This document shows, in pieces, positions 25,365 through 35,000 of a stretch of 64,000 bases of DNA (within the stretch, counting starts at the first letter, position 1; the number at the start of each line of letters is the position of its first letter). A model generated the notes under the pieces. That model was given only the letters and a program-made list of their open reading frames with translations. It ran no database searches and was not told the DNA's origin. The DNA is from an uncultured Sutterella sp. Its GTDB lineage: Bacteria > Pseudomonadota > Gammaproteobacteria > Burkholderiales > Burkholderiaceae_F. Location of the stretch: positions 62,001 through 126,000 of the forward strand of contig CAAEPH010000031.1 of the NCBI GenBank assembly GCA_900757865.1, read 5' to 3'. Made by a program: the position numbers and the translations under genes.

Positions 25365-28138
25365 CGGCGCAAAAAACAGTGGCCACCACGACGCACTCCA
25401 TTTCCAGCATAGCGGTTGAATCTCAAGCGGATGAAACGTCGACGGTTGAAACCTCGGACGCCACTCGCGTTGCGCCTGGGAAAAGCGACACACTGAAGAC
25501 GGCAGGAAAGCCAGAAAAGTCGGGAAAGTCGGAAATAGCAGAAAAGACGGTAAAGGACGAGAAGGCTAAAAAGGTAAACAAGACTGTCAAAAAGGAAACG
25601 GCTAAAAAGGCCCTAACAGCTAACGCAGCGACGACGTCTTGTGAACAACCTAACAGCAAAGAAGACGATAAGGTCAACGCAACACCCGTTGGAGTGACTG
25701 CTGAAACGACAGACAAAGCAGGAGCGAACGTCGCACCAAAAGTTGAACAAAAAGTCGAACCGAAAGCCACATTGAAAGCCGCACCAAAAACCACAACAAA
25801 AACCAAAGCGACAACCCAAGCCAACGTAAAGACAAAAGCCACGTCAAAGGCAAAGGGGTCCACGAAGATTAAAGAGACGGCGAAAACGAAAGCGAAAGCG
25901 AACGAGAAAGCAAAAGAACTGTTGTCAAAAGACGCAGCCGAGACGTCAGACAGTGCGGGCGGGGTCGTTGAAACCGTTGCCCCATCGAACGTCGCCAACA
26001 AGCGTTCTGTCATGACCGCTGAAGTCCCAGAAGCAACCGACGAATCTGCTCAGGTCTTTGGGGATACCCCTATTGTGCCCGTGCGCCCTGCGCCTTGCGT
26101 GAAGGTGAAAAAGTCACCCCGTTCAGCGTCTAAAAAGACGGTGGAAACGAAAGAAAATCTGCTCGACGATAAGAAAGAGGTGAAAGACGAAAAGCCAGCG
26201 ACCGCTGGTCTCGAGCAACTCTTACGTCCCGCCTCATCAAAATCAGCCTCGAAAGCGCCCTCGAAGAAGGCCTCTGAAACAAGAGCAGTAGAGGGCAACG
26301 ATAAAGCCCCCGTCGCCACCGTTGCCAACGTCGCAAGAACGCGAAAAAAGAGCGCATCAGTCAGTCGCTCGCGTGCAAAGGCCACGACCAAAGCCCCATG
26401 CCCCAGCCGTGAGGTCTTGGTCGCAAAGCTCAAACCCCTCGAGGATTCGCCCATCGAACGGGTTGGCGCACGCTCCGGTTTGTCGTTAGAGGGGATTGTC
26501 CCTGAACCTGCCACCCCAGACGGATTGCCCGTTAATCGTGTGGTACACCTTCAAGCGCGAAACCAAACCGGTCGACCGCGTATTGCTGCCCCTTTAGTCG
26601 AAAAAACCAAAGCGGCGCAGCGCCTTGGGCACGGTTTGACCTATGGCGCATTGGAAGACGCCCATCACGACCACGTCTTGGGTGAAACGCTCGCCGTCGT
26701 GAAGGCCTATGAAGCATCGCTCAAAGACGCCGCACCGGCGCTCGCAGCCTTTATCGATAAAACCCTGGACCCGAACCACCCAGCGCATCGCGCAATTGTT
26801 GCACCAGCAGAGAGCGCCACGGATGAAACGAGCAACGTTACAACGCCGTTTCCCAAGGCGGACGCCACACCGTCTGAATCACACGAGGATCCGACAGAGC
26901 CCGCGCGCGCCGAGGCTACCCCTCCTCAATTGCCATTGCGCGAGCTCTACGCCACGCCCTCGCCCGAGACGTATCGCTATTACGTTGAGAACATGCGTTA
27001 TTGGGAAGAGCAAGCCGCGGTGGGCGCACCCCTTTTAGGCTTGCCCGAAGGCGATCGAGCCCAAATTGATGCGCCCGCTCCCGTTGGGGATCATGGCAAT
27101 CCTACCACGTACGCCGATGTGAAAGCCCAACACCAACAAGGCACCACGCTCGGCGGCTTACCGATTCCCAGGGCGTCACTTGTCGCGCCGGTTCCCGTTC
27201 GGCCAACCTTATGGCAACGCGCCTGGCACGTTTGCTCCGTTGTCGCCCGTTCCACACCCGATTGGATTGGGTCACACACGCAGTCCTTTCCCCAAAGCGT
27301 GATGACCTTTACCCTCGTTGGTGGTGTCGTGATGAGTATCGTTTTGGTGATGACCGGGTTTGTGAGTGGCGTCGCCACCCTTTACGAGAAACTCTTTTTC
27401 CCGCCTGTACCGACTTTTTACGTGGTGAACGAACGGCGTGTACACGATATTGCGACGTTGACAGCCTTAGCGGAAAAAGCACAGATTCCCACCGGACGCC
27501 ATGCGTTACGCCTCTCGCCCAACGCCAACGATGCTACGGCGCTTTCCCTTGCACCCTTTAGCACGCAGTTTGATGCAGCGCTAAGGAAGGTAAGTGCGTC
27601 GATTGCTCATCCCTTGGTCGCCATGACAGCGCTTGTGCCCACGCACGACACCGTCGTGCGCGACATGACCCCAGACGTGTTGTGGACCTTAGGGCTTGAA
27701 TCGGTGAACCCCGAACACCTCACGTCACTGCTTCAAGCCAAGGCCACGTTGGGGGCGAAGGAAAAGGCCCAGCCCTATTTTGATTTCTCGTTGTTGTCCT
27801 TAGACGGTGAACCCGAGCCTAGCGAAACTACTGAAAAAGCAGAGAAACCCGAGAAAACCAAACCGTCGGAGGCAAGCCAAGAGGACATTGCCCAACCGGA
27901 GCCCTTGCAGCTTAAGACCACAGCGCTCCCGCCCGACTACACACCACCACCTGCTGACACGGTTTGGGAGGCCTTACGGGCGTATTTTCCGTCGCCATCA
28001 GAACGCTCTGAGAACGCGGAAACTGCACGGCCTCAGCCGTCGCATTCGTCCATGGTTACCCCAAAAGCGAAGGGGCTTATTGGCTCTACAGGTGAGATTG
28101 CGCTCCCCACTGCAACACGTGACAAACCTGGCGGTTGA
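25361..28138 (+). CDS. Giant TrbI-like protein with a Lys/Ala-rich arm
   Basis: 925 aa. Residues ~40-200 are extremely rich in Lys, Ala and Thr (units such as KAAPKTTTKTKATTQ), looking like a histone-H1 tail and probably disordered. A second basic stretch follows at ~230-350. One membrane helix (VMTFTLVGGVVMSIVLVMTGFVSG) lies near residues 647-670, then a short periplasmic domain starting PTFYVVNERRVHDIATLTALAEKA. This last part, and the position directly after traC, match F-type TrbI (128 aa in F). By topology the long arm is cytoplasmic. It could contact DNA or an acidic partner; this is inference. Confidence 0.7.
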   Translation: MTAQKTVATTTHSISSIAVESQADETSTVETSDATRVAPGKSDTLKTAGKPEKSGKSEIAEKTVKDEKAKKVNKTVKKETAKKALTANAATTSCEQPNSKEDDKVNATPVGVTAETTDKAGANVAPKVEQKVEPKATLKAAPKTTTKTKATTQANVKTKATSKAKGSTKIKETAKTKAKANEKAKELLSKDAAETSDSAGGVVETVAPSNVANKRSVMTAEVPEATDESAQVFGDTPIVPVRPAPCVKVKKSPRSASKKTVETKENLLDDKKEVKDEKPATAGLEQLLRPASSKSASKAPSKKASETRAVEGNDKAPVATVANVARTRKKSASVSRSRAKATTKAPCPSREVLVAKLKPLEDSPIERVGARSGLSLEGIVPEPATPDGLPVNRVVHLQARNQTGRPRIAAPLVEKTKAAQRLGHGLTYGALEDAHHDHVLGETLAVVKAYEASLKDAAPALAAFIDKTLDPNHPAHRAIVAPAESATDETSNVTTPFPKADATPSESHEDPTEPARAEATPPQLPLRELYATPSPETYRYYVENMRYWEEQAAVGAPLLGLPEGDRAQIDAPAPVGDHGNPTTYADVKAQHQQGTTLGGLPIPRASLVAPVPVRPTLWQRAWHVCSVVARSTPDWIGSHTQSFPQSVMTFTLVGGVVMSIVLVMTGFVSGVATLYEKLFFPPVPTFYVVNERRVHDIATLTALAEKAQIPTGRHALRLSPNANDATALSLAPFSTQFDAALRKVSASIAHPLVAMTALVPTHDTVVRDMTPDVLWTLGLESVNPEHLTSLLQAKATLGAKEKAQPYFDFSLLSLDGEPEPSETTEKAEKPEKTKPSEASQEDIAQPEPLQLKTTALPPDYTPPPADTVWEALRAYFPSPSERSENAETARPQPSHSSMVTPKAKGLIGSTGEIALPTATRDKPGG

Positions 28139-28380
28139 GGCTGGTCGTCTTGAGTAACACCCGGCCGTTTGGACGTTGCTCTTCTGCCAGGCTTCTCGCC
28201 AACCACAGGGTTTCTAGCCTTGCGATTTTCATTGGCTTGCATTGGCACGTCCTGGGTTTTGTCCTGCTTTTGTCTTTGTTTTGTTCCTCGTGGCGGCTTC
28301 CTCTCACCGAGATAGCCCATCGAGATAGGGAATTGATACGGAATTTTGATCATGACTTTTTTAGATACCACCCCACTTGA
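28135..28380 (+). CDS. Possible small membrane protein (uncertain)
   Basis: An 81-codon frame beginning with TTG that overlaps the previous stop codon and runs 35 bases into the next gene. It has a strong hydrophobic stretch (IFIGLHWHVLGFVLLLSLFC). It would fill the otherwise empty ~207-base gap. There is no family match and the start is non-canonical, so it may be chance. Confidence 0.25.
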   Translation: MRLVVLSNTRPFGRCSSARLLANHRVSSLAIFIGLHWHVLGFVLLLSLFCSSWRLPLTEIAHRDRELIRNFDHDFFRYHPT

Positions 28381-30085
28381 AGAGCCCTCATCCGCAAAGA
28401 GGAACCCCTCTTTGCCCCCGACGTCAAAGACGTCAGCGCATGAGAAAAATAGCACCCTATCTCAAGCCCAACCCTCAGCTCGCATTGAGCACAAAGTGGA
28501 ACACGATTCCGAGTCTGCAAAAAGGGCCAAAGGTCAGCATGAGGGTCGGACTTTGACTGCCTCTACAACGACCGCCTGTGAACCGCTTGCTACCAAAATC
28601 TATCAACCCCCTCGGCAGTTCTATGATGCAGCGCGTCGTGCCAGGCATTTGGGCGTGGGCACGCATCCGGCCATCGACCTGATCGCCGCTTCGTTACGCC
28701 CATTTTTGTCTGACCTCGAAGGAGGCAGTCTTGAGCTCGCCGTCGCCTCCCTTTTTGCCTTAGCCGGCCAGGCGCTCGAAAACACCTCGCCCAAGAAGAT
28801 CCCGAGATTGCTCACTCAACTCACGCCCGAAAAGCTCAACGCGATCGTCGTCACCTTAAACGACTTTGAATCGGAAACGCTTCGCGTTGCCCGACGGCAA
28901 GTGCGACAAACAGCGAAACGCCAAAAAGCCGAGGCCGCGGCTCGCATTCAACATGCCAAAAGTCCAGTGCGTGGGCGTCACGCCAACCCCGGTTCTTCCT
29001 CGGCGCAGACAAGTAGCACGACCCTCACCGACACGCTTCGTGCGCTCACCGGTGCTCGCCCGAGTGTACGGTGGGATAGCATCCACGACGGGCATTTACT
29101 GCTGCGCGACGACGCGTGGAAGCTTGGCATCGTGCGTTATGCCTTAGCGCTCTCACCCGATCGCGACGAGCGCGTCAACCTCGCCATTGAAGGCGCTAAA
29201 ACCATCGGGCACGGTGCTGCGTCGCTCTGGCGCCATAAGCGCCCCTTCTTAGTGGCCGAAGACTGGTCCCCGTATGTGGAAAAGCTCTTAACGGATCTCT
29301 GGGTCTGTGATCCGAGCGTCGGGTTACTGCTTCTCAAAGACCCGGGCACGTTCACGCAAGCCGACGATTGGTTACCCGCGCTTTTGGGTGTGCCCACCGT
29401 AATCGACACACATGGCTATATGGCACCCTTTTTGTCGATCAACAACGCGAGACTTCCGGCGATTGTTGAGCACGTTTTGGGTGGGGTGAGTGTGACGCTA
29501 GCAACCGGCTGGGTACGACTCGGGCGCCGCTTACCCGTGGTCGCCCCCTGGGCTAAAACGCTCGCCGAAATAGCGTTTACGCAAGCCTTCACACGAAAAC
29601 TCCAGACTACCGGCTCAAACAGCATTCCCTATAAAGCTCGGCGTCGTTGGTTGGAGGCGTATACGCAGTTGGTGAACGAGCTTCCGGTCCTGAGCCCCGA
29701 AGCCAACCACACCACCAAAGACCGCTTAACGTGCCAAACCTCTCGACGGCACTTTGCAGCCATGCGGCGCGACGCCATGGCCAACCTCACACGGTGGGTC
29801 AACGCCGCCAAGCCTCAAACGCTGGAGCATACCGAGCCCAACGGCCTCACCGAGAGCAAGGATGCTCAACGCGCAGAGACAGCCAATCTATCCGATACCG
29901 ACCACGCAACACCAAGCGTAGCCTTCAACGATCTCGACGCTGACCACCTGAAAGCTAAGAGTGATTTAGGCAACTTGAGCAATATGGGCGATATAGAGGA
30001 CTTGGTCGGCTTGGACGAGATAGAAGACATGGACGATATGGACGCCATGGACGACCTTGTCACTCGCGCGGTGATGGGAGGCTAA
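28346..30085 (+). CDS. Unknown tra-operon protein with acidic C-terminal tail
   Basis: 579 aa, no signal peptide; a start at either 28346 or 28352 is possible. Disordered Ser/Lys-rich N-terminus, helical region around residues 85-200 with basic segments (RVARRQVRQTAKRQKAEAAAR), then a conserved-looking core (VRWDSIHDGHLLLRDDAWKLGIVRYALALSPDRDE; PFLVAEDWSPYVEKLLTDLW; VEHVLGGVSVTLATGWVRLGRRLP). The last 50 residues are strongly acidic (DIEDLVGLDEIEDMDDMDAMDDLV). It sits between the TrbI-like gene and traU, with a 3-base gap to traU. No family is recognised. Confidence 0.75.
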   Translation: MIMTFLDTTPLEEPSSAKRNPSLPPTSKTSAHEKNSTLSQAQPSARIEHKVEHDSESAKRAKGQHEGRTLTASTTTACEPLATKIYQPPRQFYDAARRARHLGVGTHPAIDLIAASLRPFLSDLEGGSLELAVASLFALAGQALENTSPKKIPRLLTQLTPEKLNAIVVTLNDFESETLRVARRQVRQTAKRQKAEAAARIQHAKSPVRGRHANPGSSSAQTSSTTLTDTLRALTGARPSVRWDSIHDGHLLLRDDAWKLGIVRYALALSPDRDERVNLAIEGAKTIGHGAASLWRHKRPFLVAEDWSPYVEKLLTDLWVCDPSVGLLLLKDPGTFTQADDWLPALLGVPTVIDTHGYMAPFLSINNARLPAIVEHVLGGVSVTLATGWVRLGRRLPVVAPWAKTLAEIAFTQAFTRKLQTTGSNSIPYKARRRWLEAYTQLVNELPVLSPEANHTTKDRLTCQTSRRHFAAMRRDAMANLTRWVNAAKPQTLEHTEPNGLTESKDAQRAETANLSDTDHATPSVAFNDLDADHLKAKSDLGNLSNMGDIEDLVGLDEIEDMDDMDAMDDLVTRAVMGG

Positions 30086-30088
30086 GAC

Positions 30089-31222
30089 ATGGCGCAACGC
30101 ATTCTACCCAGTCGACTCTTTGCAACGCGTCCCAAGGGTTTTCAGAAAGCGTGGGAAGGACAAAAAGTCGTCAAACTCGTCAACACCCTCAAAGGCTTCC
30201 TTCTCTGGCTTTTGGGGTGCGCGGTGGTGTTTTCCGCCAACGCCAGTGCTGTTTGTCGCGGGCACTTTATCAATCCCGTGACCGATCTCTGCTGGTCTTG
30301 TGTCTTTCCTATTACGGTAGGAAACGGCATACGGCTCCCGTCTCCCAAAGGCACGTTACCAGACCCCGAAACGGACGCGAGCCCCGTCTGTGCCTGTGGG
30401 CGTGGAATAAAGCGCCAGGTGGGCGTGAACATGAGTTTTTGGGAACCGGTGCGCACCGTTGAGATTGTCTCGGAGCCCGGCTGCTCGCCCTCGTTGGGCG
30501 GGGTGAGTTTAGGTAACCCCTCAAAAGCGGGCTCGGGCGTGGCCGTGAGCAAAAAGACGGGGAAAAACGCCACATCTCGCACAACCGCTTTTTATCACGC
30601 GCACTGGTTGGTAACGCCGTGGCTCTTTTTAACCGAGGCACTGCTCGACAGTGCGTGCTTGGAAACAAGTCCCTTTGATCTCGCGTACCTCACCGAATTG
30701 GACCCGCTCTGGAACGATTCGATCGCGAGTTTCGTCCTTTCCCCTGAAGCGGCACTTTTTGCCAACCCGCCCGCGCAATTGGCCTGTACAGCGGACTGCA
30801 CCGCGGCGCAGTTGGGACTCCCAATCAACACGCTCTTTTGGTGCGCAGGCTGTCAAGGGTCGCTTTATCCCCTCACGGGTTGGGTAAGTGGCCTTTCAGA
30901 CCCCGCCGCGCGATGGCAACTGCTCACGGCGCGCTTTGCTACGAAACTCGCGCGTGAGGCCCTGCTCTTTTCCGCTCACGGCAAAGACGGACAATGCGGT
31001 CCTTACTTTCAGCCCATTTTACGTAAAGACGTTTGGCGAACCGAAATCGTTTACCCCCAAGGGGCTGAAAACGCGGGGCAGTGCTGTCACCCGTTTGGTC
31101 GATCTACCCTGCTCGACGCTCGCGTTCTGCCGCCTGGTGGAAGCGATGGTGCAGTGCTCCTTTGGCAACGCAAAGACTGCTGCGAAACCGCCAATCCGAT
31201 GTCGCTATTCACGAAAGGTTAA
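30089..31222 (+). CDS. traU: Conjugal transfer protein TraU
   Basis: 377 aa. After a long N-region and signal peptide (GFLLWLLGCAVVFSANASA) it begins with the classic TraU motif CRGHFINPVTDLCWSCVFPITVGNGIRL. Further Cys-rich motifs follow, including VCACGRGIKRQVGVNMSFWEPVR, CLETSPFDLAYLTELDPLWND and AQCCHPFG. TraU is an abundant periplasmic, disulphide-rich protein needed for DNA transfer more than for pilus formation. Here traU precedes traW, while in F traW precedes traU. Confidence 0.93.
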   Translation: MAQRILPSRLFATRPKGFQKAWEGQKVVKLVNTLKGFLLWLLGCAVVFSANASAVCRGHFINPVTDLCWSCVFPITVGNGIRLPSPKGTLPDPETDASPVCACGRGIKRQVGVNMSFWEPVRTVEIVSEPGCSPSLGGVSLGNPSKAGSGVAVSKKTGKNATSRTTAFYHAHWLVTPWLFLTEALLDSACLETSPFDLAYLTELDPLWNDSIASFVLSPEAALFANPPAQLACTADCTAAQLGLPINTLFWCAGCQGSLYPLTGWVSGLSDPAARWQLLTARFATKLAREALLFSAHGKDGQCGPYFQPILRKDVWRTEIVYPQGAENAGQCCHPFGRSTLLDARVLPPGGSDGAVLLWQRKDCCETANPMSLFTKG

Positions 31223-31228
31223 AGAAGT

Positions 31229-32392
31229 ATGTCGAAGATAAAGTCCATGGTATCGCTACGAGTGCACTTGCCGAACTCTCAGCATTTTCTCTTCACCCAA
31301 CGCGGTGCAAAGATAAGCCAAGACGACACCAAAACGCCATCACCCCGTGCGTCCTACCATAAGCTCATCTTGGCGCAAAAGGGCAACTGTCACAAGCGAG
31401 CGAGCCATACGTTGCTGGGTGTTTTGTTCAGCATCGTGATCATGGTTATTTCGCTTCCACCGTTCTTCAGTGTGGAATGTGTGGAGGCTTCAGCCTTGTC
31501 ATCGATCGGTGAGCAAAAGCGAATCCAGTTGTCACCATCGAGTCAAACAACACCATCGACTCAACCGACGAAGATCGCTGGCGCACCACGCGTCTATCGT
31601 CATTGGGTGATCAACCCCGAGCGCTTGGGCGAGGTCGATCCCGATTGGGAGGCAAGTTTTCGCAACGAAGCGCAACGCGCTTTGGCGGACGGCCGTTGGG
31701 CTACGGCTCTTCACCAAGAAGCCCAAGCCCTTCAAGCGTATGCCCACGCGCCTCATGGTCGAACCCTCCCCATGAGTCTCAAGACGTTCACATGGCAAGC
31801 GAAAACCCCGCTAGCAATAGCTTTAGAAAACCGAGAAAAGCAAAAAGGTCGTATCTCAACGCAGTCTAACGAAACACCGTTAGCTCCCTTTTCCCCTGCC
31901 GTGACCGCAGCCTTAGCGCAGCTCACACGCACGTATCTCTTTTTTGATGCGGAAAGTGTTGCTCAGCGAGCGTTTGTTCGTACTGCCGTGTTGGACGCGA
32001 ACCGTCGAGCCCAGCCCCTCACCCTTTTAGCCATTAACGGCACGATGCGTGACGCCCAACGTGCGCTTCCCTCGACATCCACATCCATGACAGACATGAG
32101 CGTTTCGGCACAAGCGGGTCACAACGCTTCGCGTGCTGATCGTCAGCAGGAGCACTCAGACCTAACGACGGATTCTTCGATAACCCTGACCTCTGTCATG
32201 CCCACCACCGTTTATTTTGATCAGTACGGGGTTTTATCGCAAAAGCTGAGCGTGACGCATTTACCTGCCCTTGTACGCCTCACGGCCAAAACCATCGATG
32301 GCCTAACGCTGGCGTTAACCCCTGACGGTGAACCGATGGACCCCGAGGCGCTTCATGCCTTTTGGAACGAGAAGAAGGAGCGCTCGAAATGA
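31229..32392 (+). CDS. traW: Conjugal transfer protein TraW
   Basis: 387 aa, longer than F TraW (210 aa). N-terminal basic region, hydrophobic export segment near residues 62-82 (HTLLGVLFSIVIMVISLPPFF), a helical middle, then the TraW core: LTRTYLFFDAESVAQRAFVR, LTLLAINGTMRDAQRAL and, after a Ser/Thr-rich insertion, TTVYFDQYGVLSQKLSVTHLPALVRL. F TraW reads VYFDQNGVLCQRLGIDQVPARV at the same place. It is periplasmic and works with TrbC in pilus assembly. It overlaps the trbC start by four bases (ATGA). Confidence 0.85.
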   Translation: MSKIKSMVSLRVHLPNSQHFLFTQRGAKISQDDTKTPSPRASYHKLILAQKGNCHKRASHTLLGVLFSIVIMVISLPPFFSVECVEASALSSIGEQKRIQLSPSSQTTPSTQPTKIAGAPRVYRHWVINPERLGEVDPDWEASFRNEAQRALADGRWATALHQEAQALQAYAHAPHGRTLPMSLKTFTWQAKTPLAIALENREKQKGRISTQSNETPLAPFSPAVTAALAQLTRTYLFFDAESVAQRAFVRTAVLDANRRAQPLTLLAINGTMRDAQRALPSTSTSMTDMSVSAQAGHNASRADRQQEHSDLTTDSSITLTSVMPTTVYFDQYGVLSQKLSVTHLPALVRLTAKTIDGLTLALTPDGEPMDPEALHAFWNEKKERSK

Positions 32393-33705
32393 CTATGTCG
32401 TTAGCTCCCTTAAACGCTTTCCGCCCAAGCGCGGGCGCTCCACATTCGTTAACCACTCAAGTTTATGTCGTGCCGATGCACTCTCTTAAAACGCTGTCGC
32501 TTATGCTAACGGTTCTGTTGGCTGGGATAGTTTTACCGCCCAAAGCCGCCGCACAGACTAAGATCGACATAATCGAGCAACCCGCGGGTGTAGAGAAAAC
32601 CCTTCATCAACCCTTAGCCTCGTCGGTAAACCCATCCGTATCCTCATCCTCGGTTGAGTCGGTTCCGTTGGTTAAGGGTGTGCTCTACGAGAGCGCGCCA
32701 CTTTGGCGACCCAGTGCCGAGCAGCACGAAGTCGTGGTTAAAGCCCCACCTGCGTTCACATCTAAGCCGATTACCAACCCGACTTCTCAAACGCCTCAAG
32801 TCAACACGGTGGGGCAGTCGACGCCAGACACGACGCTTCACTCTCGCGTCAACATAACGCCACCCACAATTTGGGTCTTGATGGATACCCATTTGCCCGA
32901 GACTGTTTGGGAAAATTGGGCAGAAGAGATTGAAATCTGGACGCAACGGGTACAAAGCGTAACAGGCGGCACATCCCCGTGGGCCATCTCGGCACTTCTC
33001 TGGGGTATGCCGGGCCGCCTCACTCAGGGGGAACCCGATCGGGCTCGCATAGCGGCCATTCAAACCATTGCGCCTTGGGTGCAAGCGGGGTTACCGCTCG
33101 CTATCGATCCTCCTCGTATTCGAGAGGTGTTTTTCGGGTCACCGACCTGTAACGCCAAAACGTCAGAAAAAAACCTTGACCCCATGGCTCACCCACGCCT
33201 GGCGCTCCCTGCGGTGGTGATTGAAACCCCTTTCGGGACCACCCTCATGGAAGGGGTACCGTCCTTTGGTGTTGCGGTGGGGTCGCTCCTCAAATACGTA
33301 TACGACGCGCCCCGGGGTCCAGCAAAGAGCGCAACATCTCCTGAGCTCGCTTATTGGGAGTCCATCTTGGGACACACCCACGGTGCGGAAAGTCCAATCA
33401 AAGCGCATTCCGATGGTCGAAGCGTTAACGACATCGCCACGGAAGAAGATCCGTCATTGGTTGATGCCAAAGCGATTCGCCTTGCGAAATCGTTGGGCGT
33501 GGATGACGAAACGCTTGCCGCGTTAACGCCCCATGCCTCTTCGTCCAGCGTTGGGCATCCTGCCCCGAGAAGAGCAACGCGTCGCGTCGATCCTAACGCT
33601 CTTAACGCGTCTAACGCTTTAGCCGTCGATCTCTTTGACGACCTGCTCGCCCTTGGCGTTGAGCCATTGCGACAAACCGGACGGATCATCACGGAGGGGA
33701 AGTGA
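32389..33705 (+). CDS. trbC: Type-F conjugative assembly protein TrbC
   Basis: 438 aa from the ATG at 32389, which overlaps the traW stop (ATGA) and follows a GAAGGAG site; the frame extends nine codons upstream. Signal peptide LSLMLTVLLAGIVLPPKAAAQ. The core reads TIWVLMDTHLPETVWENWAEEIEIWTQRVQ, SALLWGMPGRL and LAIDPPRIREVFF, then LALPAVVIETPFG. This is the TrbC_F scheme of a thioredoxin-like fold with an 'IDP..F...VPA.V' motif. In F, TraW and TrbC act together, and they are sometimes fused. Confidence 0.82.
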   Translation: MTMSLAPLNAFRPSAGAPHSLTTQVYVVPMHSLKTLSLMLTVLLAGIVLPPKAAAQTKIDIIEQPAGVEKTLHQPLASSVNPSVSSSSVESVPLVKGVLYESAPLWRPSAEQHEVVVKAPPAFTSKPITNPTSQTPQVNTVGQSTPDTTLHSRVNITPPTIWVLMDTHLPETVWENWAEEIEIWTQRVQSVTGGTSPWAISALLWGMPGRLTQGEPDRARIAAIQTIAPWVQAGLPLAIDPPRIREVFFGSPTCNAKTSEKNLDPMAHPRLALPAVVIETPFGTTLMEGVPSFGVAVGSLLKYVYDAPRGPAKSATSPELAYWESILGHTHGAESPIKAHSDGRSVNDIATEEDPSLVDAKAIRLAKSLGVDDETLAALTPHASSSSVGHPAPRRATRRVDPNALNASNALAVDLFDDLLALGVEPLRQTGRIITEGK

Positions 33706-35000
33706 TGCGCGCACGATCTTTTGTCGAAAAACGGGGTCCATCGAAAGCCTTCCGACCCATCGCGCTTTTGATGGTGGCTTTGGGCGTTACCCCCGCCGTT
33801 TTAGCCTCCCCCTGGGGCGCTGCCGAGGAACTTCGTCGCAGTGCGCAGTCGCTTGAAGCGTCTGCGCAAGCGCACCCCGAGAGCTGGCACGGGGACTTGG
33901 GTGACGCGGGCAAAAACGTGGACGATGAAGCCGCGCTTTACGCGGACGGGCAAACTAAACTCTACGCGCCCGGTGTCTCGGGTGTGGTGGCCTGCCGTCA
34001 GGCCTCCGACCCCACCTGTCGAGCCGTTCAAATCCTCGATCGCGGTTTCCCTGAGCGTGTTCCGCTCGATCCCGCCATCAATGTTGATCGCGACCGGGTG
34101 GTGCACGATGCCACCGCCTCCGATCCAGTGACTAGCACTGGCGGGTGCGAAGCGTTGCAGGTTACCTTACCGCCCCAGAGCCGTGAGGTGGTCTGTCGAC
34201 CCGGTGGGCACGAAACCGAGCAAACGCTCACCTATGGTGCGATAGCGAATGGCACCCTGACCGCGCGTCTCATTGGATGCGTCAACGCCCAGCGTGAGAG
34301 TCAAAACGCTACGTGCTCCGCCTCGCGCGACGTGACGATATCGACCCCAACGCGCTACGACATGATCTGTTCGGTCCCCAATCAAACCGAAGACGTCGAA
34401 CGCCACCTTCACACCGAGGTGACGCTTACGGCCAAAATTCACTATACGTGCACAGAAGCGCCGGTGGCGATTGAGACCGTCACGTGCTCACAAAAGCGCG
34501 TCGCGCACACCACACCAGCATGCCCACCGGGCGACTCGGTGGCGGTGATTTTCGACAACGTGATTCTGGCCTCGCACCGAGAGTACCGTTTAAAGGCCGA
34601 ACACTTCTGTGGTAAGGGTCAGCGTGTCACCATCGGCTTTATGGGTGAGCGAGTAAGCCCGATTCTCCCAAGCCGTTCCACGCAGTGGGTAAGACTCAAA
34701 GACACCAACCTCTACGCACGCGTGCATTATAAAAAGCTCACCTGCGAAAAAGGCAGCTGCACCGCGTCCGTCAAGGGCGAAATTCGTCAAGGCAACCGCA
34801 TCATGGGCGTCACCGAAGGGAAATTGGTGTTCCCCTCTGACGACGCCAAGAACGAACACTACGAATGGGTGGACGATTGCGCCCCGTTTGAAGAGAAAAG
34901 CGTAGCCGATCGAAGCGCCTTGTCACCACGGCAAATGCCACGAGTGTTAACGGCGAGGCTGGGGCTTTACCCCGTCCAACGCCAGGGAGGTGAAGCATGA
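33705..35000 (+). CDS. traN: TraN, amino-terminal part encoded separately
   Basis: 431 aa from the ATG at 33705, overlapping the trbC stop and preceded by GGAGGGG. Signal peptide ends LGVTPAVLAS. It then has a TraN-like start (WGAAEELRRSAQSLEASAQA, ALYADGQTKLYAPGVSGVVACRQASDPTCRAVQIL). The beta-rich, Cys-containing middle matches TraN (QVTLPPQSREVVCRPGG, VDDCAPFEEK). The C-terminal part of a normal TraN is missing here but is encoded by the next, overlapping gene. TraN is an outer-membrane mating-pair stabilising adhesin. Confidence 0.75.
   Translation: MRARSFVEKRGPSKAFRPIALLMVALGVTPAVLASPWGAAEELRRSAQSLEASAQAHPESWHGDLGDAGKNVDDEAALYADGQTKLYAPGVSGVVACRQASDPTCRAVQILDRGFPERVPLDPAINVDRDRVVHDATASDPVTSTGGCEALQVTLPPQSREVVCRPGGHETEQTLTYGAIANGTLTARLIGCVNAQRESQNATCSASRDVTISTPTRYDMICSVPNQTEDVERHLHTEVTLTAKIHYTCTEAPVAIETVTCSQKRVAHTTPACPPGDSVAVIFDNVILASHREYRLKAEHFCGKGQRVTIGFMGERVSPILPSRSTQWVRLKDTNLYARVHYKKLTCEKGSCTASVKGEIRQGNRIMGVTEGKLVFPSDDAKNEHYEWVDDCAPFEEKSVADRSALSPRQMPRVLTARLGLYPVQRQGGEA

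Noticed and set aside
25423..26013. 196-codon minus-strand frame with many hydrophobic residues
   Set aside because: Mirror image of the Lys/Ala-rich arm of the TrbI-like protein (Lys codons read as Phe/Leu in reverse); not a membrane protein.
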